Shown one piece after another: positions 14,510 to 23,900 of a stretch of DNA of 64,000 bases (position 1 is the stretch's first letter; each line of letters starts with the position of its first letter). The stretch comes from Acinetobacter oleivorans DR1 (lineage in GTDB: Bacteria > Pseudomonadota > Gammaproteobacteria > Pseudomonadales > Moraxellaceae). The notes beneath the pieces are model-generated. The model was not told where the DNA came from. It worked only from the letters and a program-made list of their open reading frames with translations, and made no database searches. Made by a program: the position numbers and the translations under genes. The stretch is from positions 806,001 through 870,000 of the forward strand of contig NC_014259.1 in assembly GCF_000196795.1 (NCBI RefSeq). The letters run 5' to 3'.

Positions 14510-16165
14510 GTGACGGCATTTTTAAAATTCCAAAGAAAAATGAACCTTTGGTTAGAACAAGTTGTTCAGCACGTTCCGAGTCTTAAACAGGATATTATTT
14601 TATTTTTATCTTATGGTCCTAAAGACCAGAGATGCAGCGTTTGGCACAGTGAGAAAACAAATTTAGAGCAGGCCAAAAAACAATTATTAGATTTTATTAA
14701 TGAACAGTTTGCACAGTCACCGCTGGATGATTATATAAAAATTGATGTGGCATATAACTTGACGAAACATGCTTGGAAAGAAGTAGAGCAGCAGGTCCAT
14801 CATCAATTTCACAACAATCACTACCGTAAAGGGATTGGATTTGATGAACACTGTTCAGTAGCTTTTCTCGAACAAGAGATTTATGGAAAAGCAATCATTC
14901 GAGGCCTGAGCTACGACAAACCGAACTTTTTTGATGAAACAAACCTAAATTATGCAGTTAAGCAAAAATATAACGCTCCAAAACCACAGATTAAATTACA
15001 AGAGCTGCAAGACATTTGGACTTTTGATACCTGCGCAGCATTTTATGAAAATGAGGAATTTATTAACTTAGCGAGTGGCTATGATGTAAATGGAATTAGA
15101 GGAATTTCAAGCAATAAAAAACAGCATTTTCAGCATCTAATTGAGCAAAATTCGGCATTTCTGCATGAACAGATTCAAGAAAATGGCAAATTTATTTACG
15201 GCTATTTCTCTGCTTATGATCGGGACATTCGTAACTATAATACGGTACGCCACTGTACCTCGGTATATGCCTTAGTAGAAACTTTTGAAGTGCAGAACAA
15301 GCCAGAATATTGGCCCAAAATACATACTGCCATTCACTATGCACTGACCAACTTTTATAAAGAAAAAGACTCAGAAACAGCCTTTATGATTGATGGCAAA
15401 GAAGGGGAGTTCGAAATCAAATTAGGCGCCAATGCGGCCGCCATTTTAATGTTAACTAAATATCAAGAAATTACCCAAAAAACTGACTATCAAAAATATG
15501 CAGAAAAATTAGCAAATGGTATTTTAAAATTAATAGATTCAAATGGCTCAACAACTCATGTATTAAATTATCCAGATTATGATTTAAAAGAAAAATTTAG
15601 AATTATTTATTATGATGGTGAGGCTGCTTTAGCATTATTACGTTTATATCAAATTAACCAAGATTCTAGATTAATAGAAACCGTTAAATTAATGTTTGAA
15701 TGTTTTATTGAGAAAAGATATGAAAAATACCATGATCATTGGTTAAGTTATTGTACAAATGAACTCACTAAAATATGCCCCGAAGATAAATATTTTATTT
15801 TTGGTTTAAATAATTATTTAAAACATTTTATTTTTATTAAAAATCGAAAAACAACATATGCAACTTTATTAGAAATGCTAATGGCTGCTTATAAAATGGT
15901 GAACCGTTTAAAAGAGCAGGGGCGTATAGCACTTTTTGAGCAAGCGTATATGCCTGAGCTTCAAAAGCTAATTGAGTTTAGAGCTGATTTTCAAACTACA
16001 GGATTTTTTTATCCGGAAATGGCGATGTATATGGCTCGGCCAGATAAAATTTTACATGCGTTTTATATTCGTCATGATCGTTTTCGAGTACGGATTGATG
16101 ACCAAGAACACAATTTATCGGGTTACATCGCTTACGTTAAAGATTACAAAGGTGATGAGCCATGA
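14510..16165 (+). CDS. Unknown protein coupled to a CapA-type enzyme
   Basis: 551 residues starting at GTG after a GGGAC-like ribosome site. I do not recognise the family with certainty. Residues about 190-440 are helical with repeated toroid-like pairs (LGANAAAILMLTKYQ near 307, YYDGEAALALLRLYQ near 366), the look of an (alpha/alpha)6 barrel as in many carbohydrate-active or epimerase-like enzymes. Residues 1-180 are a separate hydrophilic region. No signal peptide or membrane segment is visible, so it should be cytosolic. Its stop overlaps the start of the next gene by four bases (ATGA), a strong sign of co-translation, so it probably works with the CapA-like protein. The A-rich stretch at 15480-15900 is more AT-rich than the flanks. 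Function not assigned. Confidence 0.7.
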   Translation: MTAFLKFQRKMNLWLEQVVQHVPSLKQDIILFLSYGPKDQRCSVWHSEKTNLEQAKKQLLDFINEQFAQSPLDDYIKIDVAYNLTKHAWKEVEQQVHHQFHNNHYRKGIGFDEHCSVAFLEQEIYGKAIIRGLSYDKPNFFDETNLNYAVKQKYNAPKPQIKLQELQDIWTFDTCAAFYENEEFINLASGYDVNGIRGISSNKKQHFQHLIEQNSAFLHEQIQENGKFIYGYFSAYDRDIRNYNTVRHCTSVYALVETFEVQNKPEYWPKIHTAIHYALTNFYKEKDSETAFMIDGKEGEFEIKLGANAAAILMLTKYQEITQKTDYQKYAEKLANGILKLIDSNGSTTHVLNYPDYDLKEKFRIIYYDGEAALALLRLYQINQDSRLIETVKLMFECFIEKRYEKYHDHWLSYCTNELTKICPEDKYFIFGLNNYLKHFIFIKNRKTTYATLLEMLMAAYKMVNRLKEQGRIALFEQAYMPELQKLIEFRADFQTTGFFYPEMAMYMARPDKILHAFYIRHDRFRVRIDDQEHNLSGYIAYVKDYKGDEP

Positions 16166-17892
16166 AATATCAGCCTGTTGAAATCAAGTTATTAGCACAT
16201 ATCGATACGACAAGTTTCGATGAAGATTTATGGCAATTCGAATTTGACGATGATATTTCAACGCTACTGCTAATCGACTACGCATTAGAGCAATTTCAGC
16301 AAAAAAGTGTACAAGCTCAAGATGACTATGTTGTCCCTGAACACCTATCTGAGCAATTAGGTCAGCAAAATCTAGGCTTAAAACACTCGGAACTTTACAC
16401 CTTTACTGAACTATTGCAGTTGCTAATTTTTACCCAAGCAGCAGATGTGAAGGATACTTTAAGCAATATGCTCTGCGGTACAGATGAGCAAGCCTATTTA
16501 ATTTTGTCAAAAAGAGCTGTTACCTATAATTTAAATTTGAAAAAAGGAAGTACACAAAACCAGTTAAAATATTTGTTTTTATTAGTTAAAAATATTTATA
16601 ACCAGCCAGCTGAAATTAGAAAACTTTTCTTTATAAAAGAGCTGAATTTTAAAGGAAAGTCTTATCTACCACAGACTCTATTAATGGCACAGAATGTAGT
16701 AGAGGTTTTATATCTTACAAATTCATTTAGAAAAATTTATCTGACGTTCTTTGAGGAAAATCAGACTATTGGTTTCTTTTCTTTTTTAGATGATATTCAT
16801 CGTGCTGAGCACTTAATTCCTTATTATCACTGTTTTCAAGCACAGACTGTAAGACCTAGAGTTTGCTTTACCCCAAGCCGCATTATTAACATTTTAGGTG
16901 ATACCTACTTTGGAGAAATCTACACCGAAAAACGTAAGGTTAAAGGGCAAATAGATGCTCTGCAACAATATGGCTACAGTTATTCATTTGAAAAAATAAA
17001 AGCTTTTTTAGGTGAACATGATGTAAATATCGCTAACTTTGAAGCGGTTTTCTCTTTAGAAAAACACTCTCCTTTAGTACATAAAAAGTCATTTATTCTT
17101 AAAGCTGATGCCGAACAAACATTAGCAGCGTTCAAAAATATTCACCTTAACCATGTGGTACTGGCAAATAACCATTTAAAAGATTTTGGGGATCGTGGAT
17201 TAGCTTATACATTACAACAATTTGATCAGGCCAATATTTCTTATATCGGTGCAGGCACAAATCAAAAAGAAGCCCATAGCTACTTTGAAATCACTTTTAA
17301 TAACAAGCATTACGTTATTTTTAACGGCTATTGGCACAGAGACACTGCCTATCTAGATTATGATTTTTATGCCTTAGGTCCTAAGAGTGGAGTTGCATGT
17401 CTAAATGGGGTTTTGCTTGAACAAATAGGTCGTTATAAGCAGACTAACCCTGAGCATAAAATTATTGTTATTTGCCATTGGGGCATCGACTTTAAGCCGA
17501 TTACCAAGGAACAGAGCAAGCTTGCTAATATTTTGACTCAAGTTGGTGCGGACCTCGTTATCGGTCATGGAGCTCATACCATCCAACCGATTAAAGTGAT
17601 TAATCAGAAGCCTGTGGTATTTGGTATTGGCAATGCGGTTTTTAATAGCAATGGTGAATATAGAGAGCAAAACGCTTTGCCGTATGGATGTATTGCTCGG
17701 CTAGATTTGTCAAAAGATCGACTGCGTTTATATCCAATCTATACCAATAATTTGAAAACATTTTGGCAGCCGTGTCCAGTCAATGAAGACGACTTTTCAG
17801 AGGCCAGCAGTTATATGACTTCATTACTGACCCCTGAAAATTATTATGCAGCACAAGATGATTTAGGTTTTTTCATCGAAATGAGTTTTTAA
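16162..17892 (+). CDS. CapA-family metallophosphatase-like protein (PGA_cap domain)
   Basis: 576 residues. The second half (about 245-520) matches the poly-gamma-glutamate capsule CapA fold, a calcineurin-like metallophosphatase: ILGDTYFGE with the metal-binding Asp, IANFEAVFS, VVLANNHLKDFG (NH motif), VICHWG and VIGHGAHTIQPI (GHG/AH motif), then GIGNAVFN. CapA itself acts in polyglutamate export, but many bacteria use this domain for other envelope or polymer tasks. Here there is no signal peptide or anchor and no capB/capC neighbour, so capsule synthesis is not supported. Residues 1-240 are a private N-terminal extension of unknown role. It overlaps the preceding gene by four bases and ends five bases before a convergent gene. 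Confidence 0.8.
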   Translation: MKYQPVEIKLLAHIDTTSFDEDLWQFEFDDDISTLLLIDYALEQFQQKSVQAQDDYVVPEHLSEQLGQQNLGLKHSELYTFTELLQLLIFTQAADVKDTLSNMLCGTDEQAYLILSKRAVTYNLNLKKGSTQNQLKYLFLLVKNIYNQPAEIRKLFFIKELNFKGKSYLPQTLLMAQNVVEVLYLTNSFRKIYLTFFEENQTIGFFSFLDDIHRAEHLIPYYHCFQAQTVRPRVCFTPSRIINILGDTYFGEIYTEKRKVKGQIDALQQYGYSYSFEKIKAFLGEHDVNIANFEAVFSLEKHSPLVHKKSFILKADAEQTLAAFKNIHLNHVVLANNHLKDFGDRGLAYTLQQFDQANISYIGAGTNQKEAHSYFEITFNNKHYVIFNGYWHRDTAYLDYDFYALGPKSGVACLNGVLLEQIGRYKQTNPEHKIIVICHWGIDFKPITKEQSKLANILTQVGADLVIGHGAHTIQPIKVINQKPVVFGIGNAVFNSNGEYREQNALPYGCIARLDLSKDRLRLYPIYTNNLKTFWQPCPVNEDDFSEASSYMTSLLTPENYYAAQDDLGFFIEMSF

Positions 17893-17897
17893 AATCT

Positions 17898-18614
17898 TTA
17901 TGGATAACGTTGGTAATTTTCTAAAATCGTTTGAAGTTGGACCGATGTAAAACCTAAATTTCTAAGTCCACCGCTGCCACGTTTACATTCGGCACTCGCC
18001 ATAATGTTGGTTGGTGTACGTTTTGTAGCATTCGGTGCACAGACATGTTTTAGTCCGAACACATGTCCCATTTCATGTACGCTACCAGCCTGAATATTAT
18101 AATTGAGTCGGTTCCAATCTAATAAAACAAAAGGTTTACCATTATTACGAAATGCTCTACTTGTTACATCTTCAAATTTCCACTTAGTTGAATAGGCATC
18201 ATAAATAAAAATGATGACTTCCTTGCTGACAGTTCTTTTAGGAAAACAGGTGTTTACACTGGCAGGAATAGTTTCAGTAGAGATCGGGTAGGGTTGATTG
18301 ATTTGCTGCTTTAAATCGCAATGTAATTTTGAAAACTCTTCGTAAGGGATATAACGGTGTAATTTAAATTTAAAAATCTTATTATTTTTATCATCTACAT
18401 AATATTTATTTAATATTTTGATTTCTTTACGCATCTGCTGGTAATTATCAAACTTTGTAGCTTCTGGAGAGTTAGTGGTAAAAACGAATGTGACAGGAAC
18501 GATAGGGCGGCCATCTGTAGATACTTTAGGTACTTCTCCTGAAGAAATAGGAGGGCGAGTAGTACAAGAAGCGCACAGTAAAGTCCCAGTAACCACCAAT
18601 AATATTTTTTTCAT
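17898..18614 (-). CDS. Zinc metallopeptidase lipoprotein (metzincin-type)
   Basis: 238 residues from the ATG at 18614, chosen because GAGGAAA lies just upstream and because it gives a clean lipoprotein signal (MKKILLVVTGTLLCASC, lipobox CAS-C); the frame is open for 11 more codons upstream. The motif HEMGHVFGLKH near residue 180 is the HExxHxxGxxH zinc site of metzincins, and NIMAS about 25 residues later could be the Met-turn. It is therefore probably a periplasm- or surface-facing membrane-anchored protease. Substrate unknown. It converges with the CapA-like gene with only five bases between the stops, and no hairpin terminator separates them. Confidence 0.78.
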   Translation of the reverse strand: MKKILLVVTGTLLCASCTTRPPISSGEVPKVSTDGRPIVPVTFVFTTNSPEATKFDNYQQMRKEIKILNKYYVDDKNNKIFKFKLHRYIPYEEFSKLHCDLKQQINQPYPISTETIPASVNTCFPKRTVSKEVIIFIYDAYSTKWKFEDVTSRAFRNNGKPFVLLDWNRLNYNIQAGSVHEMGHVFGLKHVCAPNATKRTPTNIMASAECKRGSGGLRNLGFTSVQLQTILENYQRYP

Positions 18615-18683
18615 GCAGATTTTCCTCAAGCCCACCTTGGATTGCATTTAGTTTTAGTCAAAAATTTTTATATGATATGAATT

Positions 18684-19025
18684 ATGTCAATTTTTATGGA
18701 GTCCATTTTGACAACTCAGTATGAACTACATCGGCAGATTTTAGAAGTCATTGCTTTGATTCCTTACGGAAAAGTCGCAACTTATGGGCAAGTGGCTCGT
18801 ATGGCAGGGTTACCTAAACATGCGAGATTAGTGGGCTATGTTTTGAAACATCTTGAAGCGGATCATCAAGTCCCTTGGTATCGGGTTATTAATTCTCAAG
18901 GCAAAATTAGCCTAAGTAAACTTAATGACAAGGGTGAAAATGTTCAGCAGTTAAAGCTAGAAGCTGAAGGAGTCTATTTATTAAACGGTAAAGTAAACTT
19001 AAAGCAATTTGCTTGGCAGCCTTAA
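18684..19025 (+). CDS. Alkyltransferase-like protein (Atl, MGMT-related, no active cysteine)
   Basis: 113 residues covering the C-terminal DNA-binding fold of O6-alkylguanine-DNA alkyltransferases. IPYGKVATYGQVA (26-38) is the helix-turn-helix core. The active-site PCHRV of true transferases reads PWYRV here (64-68), so Cys is replaced by Trp; this is the signature of Atl/YbaZ proteins, which bind alkylated guanine and hand the lesion to nucleotide excision repair instead of repairing it. Start uncertain: ATG at 18684, ATG at 18696, or TTG at 18708 with GGAG before it. A short ATCC/GGAT hairpin with eight T follows the stop. Confidence 0.85.
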   Translation: MSIFMESILTTQYELHRQILEVIALIPYGKVATYGQVARMAGLPKHARLVGYVLKHLEADHQVPWYRVINSQGKISLSKLNDKGENVQQLKLEAEGVYLLNGKVNLKQFAWQP

Positions 19026-19096
19026 AGATCCTGGAAAGGATTTTTTTTAAGTTATTGCCTAAATTATTAGAATTAACAAAATAGGCAATATTCAAA

Positions 19097-19534
19097 TTAT
19101 CGAACAATTAAAACAGGAATATGACTTTCGCCTAAGACTTTTTGTGCAACACTACCCAGTACAAGTTTTCGGACCCCTGTACGGCCATGAGAACCCATAA
19201 CAATCAGATCTGCATTTAAGTCTTGAGCAGCCTGAATAATCTCTTCATGTACAACAAAACCTTCAAGTAGTTTAGTTTCGACAGTAATGCCTTCATTGGC
19301 AAATTCTTGTTTTGCGTGTTCTAAAATATCGAGTAAATAGGTTCTTGTCCGTTCAATCAAATCATTCGTTTGACCAGTTTTTACATAGGCGTCAGCAATA
19401 AACGGATCAAGAGCCATAACTTGCACAACCGTAATTTTGCTATTTAACGCTTTTCCCAGTTTGATTGCCTCTTTCATGGCAATTAAAGAAGTTTCAGAAC
19501 CGTCAATTGGTACAAGAATGTGTTGATATAACAT
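19097..19534 (-). CDS. Universal stress protein, UspA family
   Basis: 145 residues, a single Usp domain. It starts MLYQHILVPIDGSE, the typical first strand, and ends with GSHGRTGVRKLVLGSVA (residues about 115-131), the G-2x-G-9x-G(S/A) ATP-binding motif. This suggests the nucleotide-binding subclass that forms cytosolic dimers. Monocistronic as far as can be seen. Regulators and precise stress role cannot be read from the sequence. Confidence 0.92.
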   Translation of the reverse strand: MLYQHILVPIDGSETSLIAMKEAIKLGKALNSKITVVQVMALDPFIADAYVKTGQTNDLIERTRTYLLDILEHAKQEFANEGITVETKLLEGFVVHEEIIQAAQDLNADLIVMGSHGRTGVRKLVLGSVAQKVLGESHIPVLIVR

Positions 19535-19657
19535 GAGTGTTTTCCTTATTGTAATGATGCTTATTTATTCAATACTTTATACTTATTTTTTGACGATTTA
19601 AATTCAAGCACGTAATCATTTGTGAGTTTATAACAACAAATTTTTGTAGATATATTT

Positions 19658-20290
19658 TTATCGATTCCGCAAATTTTCTATATGTGTAGATAAAGCATCT
19701 ATATCTTCAGTTTGTAAATATTCGCGTATTTTTAAAATTTGCTTCTCATCTAAATCATAAAGTTTTAAAGCAAGCAGTTTATCGATTTGTTCTTGAGGAA
19801 AACGATATTTAATAATTTTCGCAGGCACGCCACCTACAATTGCATAGGGTGGAACATCTTTAGTGACCACAGCTCCGGTTGCAACCACTGCACCTTCACC
19901 AAGTTTGACCCCTTGCATAATCATTGCACGACTACCAATCCAGCATCCATCTGCAATTACAGTATCACCAGCTGCTAAAAAACTACGGGTATCAAAAGGG
20001 AAAGTTGAAATCCAGTCTGGTCTATGAAGTTGGTTGCCACCCATCATAATGACGCATTCAGCACCAAAGCAAACAAAATTACCAATATAAAGTTGGTCAA
20101 TCGGTTTGTCTGGTGTCGAGGCTTTATCATGTAAGTAACGCACGACACAACGTTCAAAACCTTGATCCCAATAGGCTGAATAATAAGAATAATGACCACT
20201 GATATGGATATTCGGGTTTTTAACAGTTTTATGGATAAATTCAAACTCACACCAATGACGAACTGGAGTGTTAATTAAAGAGTTATCCAT
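19658..20290 (-). CDS. CatB/Vat-related hexapeptide-repeat O-acetyltransferase
   Basis: 210 residues of left-handed beta-helix type, with hexapeptide turns in the region IGNFVCFGAECVI to VVATGAVVTKDVPPYAIVGGVPAKII (about 65-170). The PYAIVGGVPAKII segment and the loop HRPDWISTFPF are typical of the xenobiotic acetyltransferase branch (CatB/VatD), which transfers acetyl from acetyl-CoA to chloramphenicol, streptogramins or sugars. Chromosomal Acinetobacter members are common and need not confer resistance. It follows the greA terminator and seems to have its own transcript. Confidence 0.85.
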   Translation of the reverse strand: MDNSLINTPVRHWCEFEFIHKTVKNPNIHISGHYSYYSAYWDQGFERCVVRYLHDKASTPDKPIDQLYIGNFVCFGAECVIMMGGNQLHRPDWISTFPFDTRSFLAAGDTVIADGCWIGSRAMIMQGVKLGEGAVVATGAVVTKDVPPYAIVGGVPAKIIKYRFPQEQIDKLLALKLYDLDEKQILKIREYLQTEDIDALSTHIENLRNR

Positions 20291-20327
20291 GTGTGATTTC
20301 CCAAAAAATATATCGATGGTATTGAAT

Positions 20328-20349
20328 AAAAACCCCTCATAAAGAGGGG
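20328..20349 (-). terminator. Rho-independent terminator after greA
   Basis: Minus strand reads CCCCTC-TTTAT-GAGGGG then TTTTT, 17 bases beyond the greA stop. Confidence 0.88.
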
Positions 20350-20365
20350 CTAGTTGTGCACTATC

Positions 20366-20842
20366 TTAGAGATATTCTACACTTACGATTTCATATTCGA
20401 CTTCGCCTTGAGGAGTCACGATTTTTACTTCATCGCCTTCACTCTTACTCAAAAGACCACGTGCGATTGGTGAGTTCACCGAGATTTTATTAATTTTAAA
20501 ATCTGCTTCGTCATCGCCAACAATTTTATAAGTTTTACGTTCTTCAGTATCAAGATTTTCAATTGTTACTGTTACACCAAAAACAACACGGCCATTTTGC
20601 TCAAGTGTTTTAACATCAATTTCTTGAGCAGCGCCTAATTTACCTTCGATATCCTGAATACGGCCTTCACAGAAACCTTGCTGTTCACGTGCAGCATGAT
20701 ATTCAGCATTTTCCTTTAAGTCGCCATGTTCACGTGCTTCTGCAATAGCTTGAATAATACGTGGACGTTCAACAGATTTTAAATGTTGTAATTCTTTCTC
20801 TAAGGCAATTTTACCTTCAGGGGTCATTGGATAGCGTTGCAT
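20366..20842 (-). CDS. greA: Transcription elongation factor GreA
   Basis: 158 residues, the standard GreA length. The N-terminal coiled coil (MQRYPMTPEGKIALEKEL and the AEAREHGDLKENAEYHAA tip, which carries the acidic residues that enter the RNA polymerase channel) is followed by the FKBP-like C-terminal domain ending in GEVEYEIVSVEYL. GreA stimulates cleavage of backtracked transcripts. It lies 87 bases after carB on the same strand, with a hairpin terminator between, so it probably has its own promoter as well. Confidence 0.97.
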   Translation of the reverse strand: MQRYPMTPEGKIALEKELQHLKSVERPRIIQAIAEAREHGDLKENAEYHAAREQQGFCEGRIQDIEGKLGAAQEIDVKTLEQNGRVVFGVTVTIENLDTEERKTYKIVGDDEADFKINKISVNSPIARGLLSKSEGDEVKIVTPQGEVEYEIVSVEYL

Positions 20843-20883
20843 TTTGGTCCCTCTTAAGTTGAGAAAACACAGTTAAAAAAATG

Positions 20884-20913
20884 AAAAAATCCCGCCACCG
20901 ATAAGGTGACGGG
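20884..20913 (-). terminator. Rho-independent terminator after carB
   Basis: Minus strand: CCCGTCACC-TTATC-GGTGGCGGG (one wobble) followed by ATTTTTT, between carB and greA. Confidence 0.85.
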
Positions 20914-20929
20914 ACTTATCGGTAACAAA

Positions 20930-23900
20930 TTAACCTACAGTTAAATCTTGCAAGCGGTATACATCCATTGGCAATTTCACATCAAAAGCTTGGCAAACAG
21001 CTTCTGCACCATTGATAGTCGTTGTGTAATACACTTTGCCTTGTAGGGCAGCACGACGGATCATTGCAGAGTCATATTGAGCCTGTTTACCTTCAGTGGT
21101 ATTGACAATAAGGTGTATTTCACCATTTTTCAAGCGGTCAACAATATGTGGACGACCTTCAGTTACTTTATTCACAGATTCACATTCTAAACCTGCTTCT
21201 TTAAGCACTTGGTATGTACCACCAGTTGCAATAAGCTTGAAGCCATATGCAGCTAATTTCTTAGCGATATCTGCAATATATTTCTTGTCAGATTCACGTA
21301 CTGATAAGAAAGCATGTTTTACTTCGCCTTCAGTTGGTAAACCTGGTAAGCGATCATTTGAGCCTAAAACAGCTTTATAGAATGCTTCACCAAATGTTTT
21401 ACCAACGCCCATTACTTCACCTGTAGATTTCATCTCAGGTCCAAGCATTGGATCTACGCCTTGGAATTTAGCGAATGGGAAAACAGCTTCTTTCACAGCA
21501 AAGTGTGTTGGAATGATTTCTTTAGTAAATCCTTGAGATTCAAGTGATTGACCAGCCATACAACGTGCAGCTACTTTTGCTAAAGAATCACCAATACATT
21601 TCGATACGAATGGAACTGTACGTGAAGCACGTGGGTTAACTTCAAGAACGTAAACATCATCGCCTTTAACTGCGAACTGAACGTTCATCAAACCAACCAC
21701 ACCAAGTTCTTTTGCCATAGCAACAGTTTGACGACGCATTTCATCCTGAATTTCTTTAGATAAAGAATAAGGAGGAATTGAACATGCAGAGTCACCAGAG
21801 TGAATACCTGCTTGTTCGATGTGCTGCATGATGCCGCCGATCACAACATCTTTACCGTCAGATACACAGTCAACATCAACTTCAGTTGCATCATCTAAGA
21901 AACGGTCAAGAAGAACAGGGGCTTCGTTAGATGCCTGAACTGCTTCACGAAGGTAACGTTTAAGTTCTTCTTCGTTGTATACGATTTCCATCGCACGACC
22001 ACCTAATACATAAGATGGACGAACAACTAACGGATAACCTACTTTCGCAGCTTCAGAGATACCTTCTTCAGCAGATTTTACAATGCTGTTGTTTGGTTGA
22101 CGAAGCTGTAAACGTTGGATCATTTGCTGGAAACGTTCACGGTCTTCTGCACGGTCAATTGCATCTGGTGATGTACCAATAATTGGTGTACCAGCTTCTT
22201 CTAAAGCACGTGCCAATTTAAGAGGTGTTTGACCACCGTACTGTACGATCACGCCTTTTGGCTTCTCAGTACGTACGATTTCAAGTACATCTTCAAGTGT
22301 TACAGGTTCGAAGTACAAACGATCTGATGTGTCGTAGTCAGTAGAAACAGTTTCAGGGTTACAGTTAACCATGATTGTTTCATAACCATCTTCACGCATA
22401 GCTAATGCAGCGTGTACACAGCAGTAGTCAAATTCGATACCTTGACCAATACGGTTTGGACCGCCACCAATAACCATGATCTTGTCACGATTTGATGGAT
22501 TTGCTTCACATTCTTCATCGTAAGTTGAATACATGTATGCAGTACCAGATTCAAACTCGGCAGCACATGTATCAACACGTTTGTAAACTGGATAAACACC
22601 CAAGTTCCAACGTTGTTTACGGAATTGCTTTTGCGAAATACCCATGAGGTGAGCAATACGAAGGTCAGATAAACCTTTGCGTTTGAATGCACGGATATTG
22701 TCAGCGTTTAAGTCACCAAAACCTAAAGCTTTTACTTCAGCTTCAGTTTTAACGATGTCTTGAATTTGAATGAGGAACCAACGATCAATTTTGGTTGCTT
22801 CAAACACTTCACCTAAAGAGAAACCATGACGGAAAGCATCTGCTACATACCAGATACGCTCAGGGCCTGGAACTTTAAGCTCTTTTAAAATGGTTTCTTT
22901 TGCATTTGTTGCGCCAGCTTCGATTTTTTCATCGAAACCGCTTACACCAACTTCAAGACCACGTAATGCTTTTTGTACAGATTCTTGGAAGTTACGGCCA
23001 ATTGCCATGACTTCACCAACAGATTTCATCTGAGTGGTAAGAACTGGTTCTGCTTGTGGGAATTTCTCGAAGTTAAAACGAGGAATCTTCGTTACAACAT
23101 AGTCAATCGATGGTTCGAAGCTTGCAGGAGTCACGCCACCAGTGATGTCATTTTTCAATTCATCAAGGGTATAACCAACAGCAAGTTTTGCTGCGATTTT
23201 TGCGATTGGGAAACCTGTTGCTTTAGAAGCAAGAGCAGATGAACGAGATACACGTGGATTCATCTCAATGACAACCATACGTCCATCTTTCGGGTTAATA
23301 CCGAACTGAACGTTTGAACCACCTGTTTCAACACCAATTTCACGAAGAACTGCAACCGAAGCATTACGCATCAATTGATATTCTTTGTCTGTTAATGTCT
23401 GAGCAGGAGCAACGGTAATTGAGTCACCCGTGTGAACGCCCATTGGGTCAAAGTTTTCGATCGCACATACGATAATACAGTTGTCGTTTTTATCACGAAC
23501 AACTTCCATTTCGTATTCTTTCCAGCCAATTAAAGATTCATCAATCAATAACTGGTGAGTAGGAGAGAGGTCAAAACCACGTTCACAAATTTCAAGGAAT
23601 TCTTCACGGTTATATGCAATACCACCGCCCGAACCACCCATTGTAAATGATGGACGAATAATTACTGGGAAACCAAAGCGTGACTGGATTGCTAAAGCTT
23701 CTTCCATTGTTTCAGCAATGGCAGCTTTTGGACATTCCAATCCAATTTTACGCATAGCGATATCGAAGAGTTTACGATCTTCGGCTTTTTCAATCGCTTC
23801 TTTGCTTGCGCCAATTAATTCAACATTATATTTTTCAAGAACGCCATGCTCATCAAGTGCGAGGGCACAGTTCAATGCAGTTTGACCACCCATCGTTGGT

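Noticed and set aside
15972..16181. Open frame of 69 codons inside the end of the unknown gene at 14510
   Set aside because: It lies wholly over a well-supported gene in another frame and ends in the next gene's start; no homology or ribosome site.
14510..17892. A poly-gamma-glutamate capsule operon
   Set aside because: Only the CapA-like domain is present; there is no CapB ligase, no CapC/CapE, and the CapA-like protein has no signal or membrane anchor.
19658..20290. A chloramphenicol or streptogramin resistance gene
   Set aside because: The fold fits the CatB/Vat branch, but the gene sits in ordinary chromosomal context with no mobile element, and substrate cannot be inferred from the motifs.
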